Shown here one piece after another: positions 5,740 to 9,267 of a stretch of DNA of 9,267 bases (position 1 is the stretch's first letter; each line of letters opens with the position of its first letter). Source of the DNA: an uncultured Clostridia bacterium. Its GTDB lineage: Bacteria > Bacillota > Clostridia > TANB77 > CAG-508. The notes beneath the pieces are model-generated. The model searched no databases, was not told where the DNA came from, and worked only from the letters and a program-made list of their open reading frames with translations. Made by a program: the position numbers and the translations under genes. The DNA is taken from the NCBI GenBank assembly GCA_948919095.1, contig CAQYCU010000056.1, positions 1 to 9,267 of the forward strand, given 5' to 3'.

Positions 5740-6111
5740 TCAGTCGCTAATAATAAGGGAGCCATGTGTTACAGACAATCCCCAGCAGTAGAAGAAGCAG
5801 GCAAGTTCATCATAGGTATAATCCTTGTGCCCCTTAACAGCTACGAATTTCCGCAGTGTGCCAGTGTTGTTTACCAGCTCATGTTCTTCTCCCTTGAGGC
5901 ACACGTGGGCAGTTTTCTGCTCAAGATTTACCCACACTTCCCACTGGTCGTTGTGCCCATGCTTGTTGATGGAAGTCCACGGTGTCACACTCAGATACTG
6001 AATTTCGTCAATATCTTCAAGAGTGGTCTTTTTCACACTTGGTCTCCCCATTTGGTACGCTTGTGCCGTTCCAGACACCAATTTGTCTGGAAGAAATACA
6101 GGCTCAATCAT
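5740..6111 (-). CDS. Orphan protein of unknown function, GC-atypical
   Basis: A 123-residue protein that I do not recognise. It has an ideal AGGAGG (6118-6123), 6 bp before the ATG, and a near-consensus promoter upstream, so it is real and likely well expressed. It has no signal peptide and no clear membrane segment. It is moderately acidic, with a Trp/His-rich middle (NKHGHNDQWEVWVNLEQKT, 49-67) followed by an alternating pattern that suggests beta strands. It ends in DELACFFYCWGLSVTHG (101-117), which contains two cysteines. Codons and base content differ strongly from the neighbours: hand counts over 5761-5880 give 45-50% GC against about 30% around it. It is oriented against the fic gene and interrupts the apparent AbiTii-like gene, so it looks transferred. 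The plus-strand frame over the same span is a shadow without a ribosome binding site. Confidence 0.75.
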   Translation of the reverse strand: MIEPVFLPDKLVSGTAQAYQMGRPSVKKTTLEDIDEIQYLSVTPWTSINKHGHNDQWEVWVNLEQKTAHVCLKGEEHELVNNTGTLRKFVAVKGHKDYTYDELACFFYCWGLSVTHGSLIISD

Positions 6112-6152
6112 ACGCTACCTCCTAATATCTGCAAAATTTGGGTTGCTATTTA

Positions 6153-6181
6153 ATTATAACATATTTACATAAATTTATCAA
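6153..6181 (-). promoter_or_regulatory. Promoter of the orphan cassette gene
   Basis: The minus strand has -35 TTGATA (6176-6181), a 17-bp spacer and a perfect -10 TATAAT (6153-6158). The start would be near 6146, giving a leader of about 35 nt. This stretch is AT-rich, so the border of the GC-rich DNA lies near 6125-6145. Confidence 0.75.
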
Positions 6182-6269
6182 ATTTCAAAAGTTTATCTTT
6201 CTATTTTTTTCTTTTATAATTCAACTTATATAATTTTTTATTTTCATAGTTGGTAATTTAATGCTACTT

Positions 6270-7796
6270 TTATATATTTATATCTTCATTTATAACATTT
6301 CTCAAGTTATAATTTTTCTTTACAGTATTATTTTTTATTGCATTATTTTTTTCAATACTATTTAATTCTTGCACTAATTCTTTATTGTCTTTTTCTTTTA
6401 TTTTACATTTTGAAATGTTAAATTCTTGCCAACTTAAATCTTTTTTCTTATATATAATTTTTAATAAAATTGGGGCAATTCTTTGTTGCTCTTCATTTTT
6501 TACTCCACTTCTTAATTTACTCTCTAAAACTTCGAAACTATCTTCACTTGCAATGCGAGAAATATAAGTATAATCTATTGACCTTATACTTTCACGAGTT
6601 AAATTTTTATTTATAATAATTTTCTCCATATTCATGCAATTTATTATACAATAGCTTGTAAGTCCTACTGCCATACACCATTTCATAAAGTCAAATTTCT
6701 TTTTGAAAATATACACTATAACTGGGATAAAGCATACAAGCTCTGTAACTAAAATTACATAAACAAACATTCTTAAATAAGTCAATCCATATTCTGTTTC
6801 ATATAAATACATTCTATACATTGATGACATTGCAATTATTACTGTAAATATTATTAACAATACACTTAAAATTTTAACTGATTTTTTTCTGTCTTGGTTA
6901 TATTTATTAGCTACTAATATAACTACAAAGTTTATAAACGATACAAACATTAATTGGAAAAAGCCTGTTCTTGCGTATGTTGCATAATCAAAATTACTAT
7001 CAATATTCATTTTTCCAAACAATGTAGATATTTGAATAAAACAGAATATCAAATATACAAAATTTAGTGCAGTTAGCAGTACCTTTATTGTAAATGTGTC
7101 CCTCTTTTTACTTTCTGGTAAATATTGCTCTTCTCTTTGATATTTATTCTGAAGTTTGAATATTAAGCTTAACACCAATAAATATACAATACTTATAACT
7201 ACAATTCTTATTATCATGTTCCATACAGTCTGAAAATTTATATTTGCTAACAACTGTTCTATTCCACTAAATAGGTTTGCAAATACACTATCTGCTGATA
7301 CTAATAACATTAATACTATTCCAACAACTGGAATTACAACTAATAGTGATAATGCGAATTTTTTTAAAATTTCTTTCTTTATTGTATTTTTTGTACTTAA
7401 ATTTTCTTTTGCTCTTGCCTTTGTATATTTTGCGCTCTCATTGCATTCTGCTATTGTTGATGAAAATAGTTCAAATGTATTATATAAATGATTGCTTAAA
7501 TAATCTTTTTCATTTGTTGTAATCACATACATTAATAAATTCAATATAAAAATTATAACAATATTCGCAATATAAAACATACTATTAGCAAATATAAAAA
7601 ATGTACTACTTAATATGAATATTGGTATAAGTAATAAAATCCCTGCTCTGTTTTGTATTTTATTTTTCTTATGCAATATGTATAGTATAACTATATTAAA
7701 TATTATCTCTAATATTATCATTGAGATTCCTATTTGTTTTCCATAAAATAAAATTGAATGTGTTATTGCTAATATGAGACTTCCTATAATCTCCAT
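6270..7796 (-). CDS. DUF4173 polytopic membrane protein
   Basis: A 508-residue integral membrane protein with about ten hydrophobic segments (roughly 24-42, 50-70, 76-92, 146-166, 191-213, 236-258, 281-297, 307-325, 341-364, 370-388). Marks of the DUF4173 family are visible: SADSVFANLF (167-176), YARTGFFQL (274-282) and MYRMYLYETEYGLTYLR (326-342). The hydrophilic loop at 95-145 and the last 120 residues should be cytoplasmic; the tail is Lys/Asn-rich. Function is unknown for the family. AAAGGAG is 8 bp before the ATG. It begins 15 bp after the HTH gene and is the last gene of the leftward operon. No convincing terminator is seen after its stop. Confidence 0.85.
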   Translation of the reverse strand: MEIIGSLILAITHSILFYGKQIGISMIILEIIFNIVILYILHKKNKIQNRAGILLLIPIFILSSTFFIFANSMFYIANIVIIFILNLLMYVITTNEKDYLSNHLYNTFELFSSTIAECNESAKYTKARAKENLSTKNTIKKEILKKFALSLLVVIPVVGIVLMLLVSADSVFANLFSGIEQLLANINFQTVWNMIIRIVVISIVYLLVLSLIFKLQNKYQREEQYLPESKKRDTFTIKVLLTALNFVYLIFCFIQISTLFGKMNIDSNFDYATYARTGFFQLMFVSFINFVVILVANKYNQDRKKSVKILSVLLIIFTVIIAMSSMYRMYLYETEYGLTYLRMFVYVILVTELVCFIPVIVYIFKKKFDFMKWCMAVGLTSYCIINCMNMEKIIINKNLTRESIRSIDYTYISRIASEDSFEVLESKLRSGVKNEEQQRIAPILLKIIYKKKDLSWQEFNISKCKIKEKDNKELVQELNSIEKNNAIKNNTVKKNYNLRNVINEDINI

Positions 7797-7811
7797 AACA
7801 AATTCTCCTTT

Positions 7812-8015
7812 CTATTTTTCATAATCTAATATATCTCCTGGTTTACAATCCAAAACTTCGCAAATTTTATCTAATGTTGAAAATCTAATTGCTTTTGCTT
7901 TATTTGTTTTTAATATTGAAAGATTGGCAGGAGTTATTCCAACTTTTTCTGCAAGTTCTAAAGATGACATTTTTCTTTTTGCAAGCATAACATCTACATT
8001 TACTATAATAGGCAT
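7812..8015 (-). CDS. Small Cro/C1-type HTH regulator (YozG-like)
   Basis: A 67-residue protein made almost wholly of one XRE-type helix-turn-helix. SLELAEKVGITPANLSILK (18-36) is the HTH, followed by RFSTLDKICEVLDCKPGDIL, the family's final helices. The strong AAGGAGGAG is just before the ATG, and the gene starts 17 bp after DUF2975. This small type is regularly encoded beside DUF2975 membrane proteins. It probably binds DNA as a dimer and may control its own operon; the paired dyads at 8672-8708 are a candidate target. No effector domain is present, so any signal must come from a partner, plausibly the membrane protein. Confidence 0.9.
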   Translation of the reverse strand: MPIIVNVDVMLAKRKMSSLELAEKVGITPANLSILKTNKAKAIRFSTLDKICEVLDCKPGDILDYEK

Positions 8016-8032
8016 TGCTTCTCCTCCTTTTT

Positions 8033-8548
8033 CTAAATTAACAAATCGTTTTCTTCTTTGTATTCAATAGCTTTCTTGTAAATTTCATTAAGAATTTTCA
8101 TTCCTACTCCAAAAGCTACAAATACAACTGCCAATATTATTGCAAATGTAAATACAAAGTGTATAAATCGTTCTTCTATTTTATACATTAAAAAGAATAC
8201 TAATATTGATATTATAGTGAATACTACACTTATTATAAGACTACTGTTGCCAATTATATTTAGACAATTTGAATTGTCTTTTGAAAACAATACATTGTTT
8301 TTTATGTTTTGAAATATTTTTATAAATTGATAAATTATAAGTAAAGCTATAATTCCTGAAAGTATTAGCATTACAAATAAATTCAAGTCAAATATATCAC
8401 CTTGTATGTTTTCATTATATGTTATGTGTTTTATTGTTTTCATTATTAATGTTAATACCACAATATCAAGCACACTTATTGCTACAAAAAGCGCTTTAAG
8501 TCCTACTATCACTTTTGATGATAAACTATTTTCTCCTAAAATTTTCAT
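8033..8548 (-). CDS. DUF2975 membrane protein
   Basis: A 171-residue protein with four membrane segments (about 14-36, 56-78, 100-121, 130-152) and the family's loop NNVLFSKDN (84-92) between the second and third. Its pairing with a YozG-like HTH gene directly downstream is the typical DUF2975 context and supports the call. The role is unknown; a sensor or anchor for the small regulator has been suggested by context only. Its ATG has no good ribosome binding site of its own (only GAG, 10 bp away). It overlaps the TGA of an 18-codon leader ORF as ATGA, so it is probably translated by coupling. It is first of three operon genes. Confidence 0.87.
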   Translation of the reverse strand: MKILGENSLSSKVIVGLKALFVAISVLDIVVLTLIMKTIKHITYNENIQGDIFDLNLFVMLILSGIIALLIIYQFIKIFQNIKNNVLFSKDNSNCLNIIGNSSLIISVVFTIISILVFFLMYKIEERFIHFVFTFAIILAVVFVAFGVGMKILNEIYKKAIEYKEENDLLI

Positions 8549-8601
8549 TTTTTAATTACTCGTATAATATAGTTATTATTGCTTTTGTAACTATACTTCA
8601 T
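8545..8601 (-). CDS. 18-codon leader ORF overlapping DUF2975
   Basis: AAAGGAG (8611-8617) lies 9 bp before an ATG that opens MKYSYKSNNNYIIRVIKK. The TGA overlaps the DUF2975 start (ATGA). This is the best ribosome binding site of the operon's 5' end. Its mRNA folds: 8601-8608 pairs with 8560-8567 and 8588-8595 with 8568-8575, so the start codon lies at a stem/bulge junction and ribosomes must open the hairpin. It is rich in Asn, Tyr, Lys and Ile. Translation would deliver ribosomes to DUF2975. Expression is not proven. Confidence 0.55.
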   Translation of the reverse strand: MKYSYKSNNNYIIRVIKK

Positions 8602-8608
8602 TATACGA
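8560..8608 (-). promoter_or_regulatory. Leader mRNA hairpin before DUF2975
   Basis: Two contiguous 8-bp perfect stems (TCGTATAA/TTATACGA and TATAGTTA/TAACTATA) are joined with a single 5-nt bulge on the 5' side and closed by a 12-nt loop. Almost all of it is inside the leader ORF. No T-run follows, so it is not a terminator. It could limit initiation or act as a protein-binding dyad in DNA. Confidence 0.55.
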
Positions 8609-8645
8609 ATCTCCTTTCTTTTAAAAATTTCTTTCATACTTGGTA

Positions 8646-8674
8646 ATTATAGCACTTGTATTTTTGTTTGTCAA
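8646..8674 (-). promoter_or_regulatory. Consensus promoter of the DUF2975-HTH-DUF4173 operon
   Basis: The minus strand has a perfect -35 TTGACA (8669-8674), a 17-bp spacer and a perfect -10 TATAAT (8646-8651), with a predicted start near 8639. Such a strong promoter would normally need a repressor, which fits the overlapping dyad. Confidence 0.85.
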
Positions 8675-8708
8675 TATTTTATTATTGTTTTTCAATAAAT
8701 AAATATTG
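8672..8708. promoter_or_regulatory. Two CAATA-N6-TATTG dyads, candidate operator
   Basis: Perfect 5-bp-arm dyads lie at 8672-8687 and 8693-8708, their starts exactly 21 bp (two helical turns) apart. The first overlaps the -35. Tandem in-phase dyads fit cooperative binding of a dimeric regulator, perhaps the HTH protein of this operon. The AT richness makes chance matches possible. Confidence 0.5.
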
Positions 8709-8756
8709 TTTATTATATTTTCATATAAAATAATGTTTCTTTCTCAACTCTACTTT

Positions 8757-8790
8757 ATAAAAAAATGTATGCTAGATTGCATACATTTTT
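8757..8790 (-). terminator. Terminator of rnhB
   Basis: A perfect 12-bp stem, AAAAATGTATGC (8761-8772) with GCATACATTTTT (8779-8790), has a 6-nt loop. On the minus strand it ends in seven T. It begins 11 bp after the rnhB stop. Confidence 0.88.
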
Positions 8791-8800
8791 ACTAATAATA

Positions 8801-9267
8801 TTATATAAAATTTTCAATAAAAGTTTTTCTATGAATTTCAGTTGGTCCATATTGCTTTATTGCATCAATGTGCATTTTTGTTCCATATCCTTTATGTTTT
8901 GCAAAACCATACTCTGGATATTCTTCATCATATTGTTTCATTAATCTGTCCCTTGTAACCTTTGCAAGGATTGATGCACAAGATATTGAATAACAAGTTG
9001 CATCTCCTTTTATTATAGACTGATATGGTATATTAAATGTATCTATTTCTCTTAATGCATCAAGTATTATTATGTCAGGTTTTGTTTTTAATTGTTCCAT
9101 TATGTCTTTAATTGCTAGTGTTACTCCCTTTTTAGTTGCATTAAGTATATTTAATTCATCTATATCTTTTTCAGATATTAGTTGAACGCTCCAAGCAAGT
9201 GAGTCCTCAATTATTTTGTCATATAATATTTCTCTTCTTTTTTCTGTTACTTTTTTAGAATCATTTA
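8801..9267 (-). CDS. rnhB: Ribonuclease HII, 5' end outside the window
   Basis: The frame is open from the right edge to TAA at 8801-8803, giving 154 residues and a partial codon; the ATG at 9100 is internal. The visible part starts NDSKKVTEKRREILYD, the conserved stretch just after the first catalytic acids (DEAGRG), which lie outside the window. Then come LAWSVQLIS, LNILNATKKGVTLAI, IILDA with a catalytic Asp, QSIIKGDATCYSISCASILAK, the last catalytic Asp in KVTRDRLM, and YGFAKHKGYGT. The enzyme cuts the RNA strand of RNA-DNA hybrids and removes single ribonucleotides from DNA. About 60-100 N-terminal residues are missing because of the window edge, not a defect. It is separated from the next leftward operon by a terminator. 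Confidence 0.95.
   Translation of the reverse strand, partial: NDSKKVTEKRREILYDKIIEDSLAWSVQLISEKDIDELNILNATKKGVTLAIKDIMEQLKTKPDIIILDALREIDTFNIPYQSIIKGDATCYSISCASILAKVTRDRLMKQYDEEYPEYGFAKHKGYGTKMHIDAIKQYGPTEIHRKTFIENFI

Noticed and set aside
5695..6153. Plus-strand open frame of 152 residues over the GC-rich segment
   Set aside because: No ribosome binding site or promoter in that direction. The opposite strand has AGGAGG, a near-consensus promoter and a terminator.
6385..7522. Plus-strand frames opposite the DUF4173 gene
   Set aside because: Antisense of membrane-protein codons; no ribosome binding sites.
1..9267. CRISPR array, reverse transcriptase or template repeat
   Set aside because: No regularly spaced repeats, no RT motifs, and no second near-copy of the 547-680 region were seen by eye.

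Overview
The window is AT-rich DNA (about 30% GC by eye) with strong AGGAGG-type ribosome binding sites, TTGACA/TATAAT promoters with 17-bp spacers and hairpin-plus-T-run terminators. Together with the gene families (BlaI-type repressor, DUF2975 + YozG-like HTH, clostridial pilin-like proteins, mobile-element Y-family polymerase) this points to a Firmicute of the class Clostridia, probably a gut anaerobe. The species cannot be fixed from the sequence.

Layout. Positions 1-546 hold a promoter for a leftward gene outside the window, a nested inverted repeat, and the wreck of a blaI/mecI-type repressor gene. That gene has lost its middle, but its promoter and 26-bp operator dyad are intact. Leftward at 547-2139 is a large surface-type protein: a pilin-like hydrophobic N-terminus that lacks its leader, two Ig-like regions and a C-type-lectin-like end. 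Rightward at 2272-4611 come a small GIY-YIG nuclease-family gene, then a Y-family translesion polymerase with a shortened YolD-type partner. A tRNA-Pro(TGG) follows with its own promoter and terminator, then a class II Fic protein, then a 17-codon stump of an apparent AbiTii-like gene. The stump runs into an orphan leftward gene (5740-6111) of clearly higher GC (45-50%) with its own promoter and terminator, which looks like a small transferred cassette.

The right third is leftward and more ordinary. An operon of DUF2975 membrane protein, small HTH regulator and DUF4173 membrane protein is read from a perfect consensus promoter. It has an 18-codon leader ORF lying in a hairpin and two identical upstream dyads that look like operators. 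The 3' part of rnhB (ribonuclease HII), cut by the window edge, ends at a clear terminator.

The middle (about 2200-6160) reads as accessory DNA: repair, nuclease and Fic functions, truncated genes and a GC-atypical insert around a tRNA. No complete new multi-gene system is evident. The most unusual items are the decapitated pilin/lectin gene with a base-shifted 3' end, the decayed blaI with a living operator, the GC-rich orphan cassette, and the leader-ORF hairpin before the DUF2975 operon.
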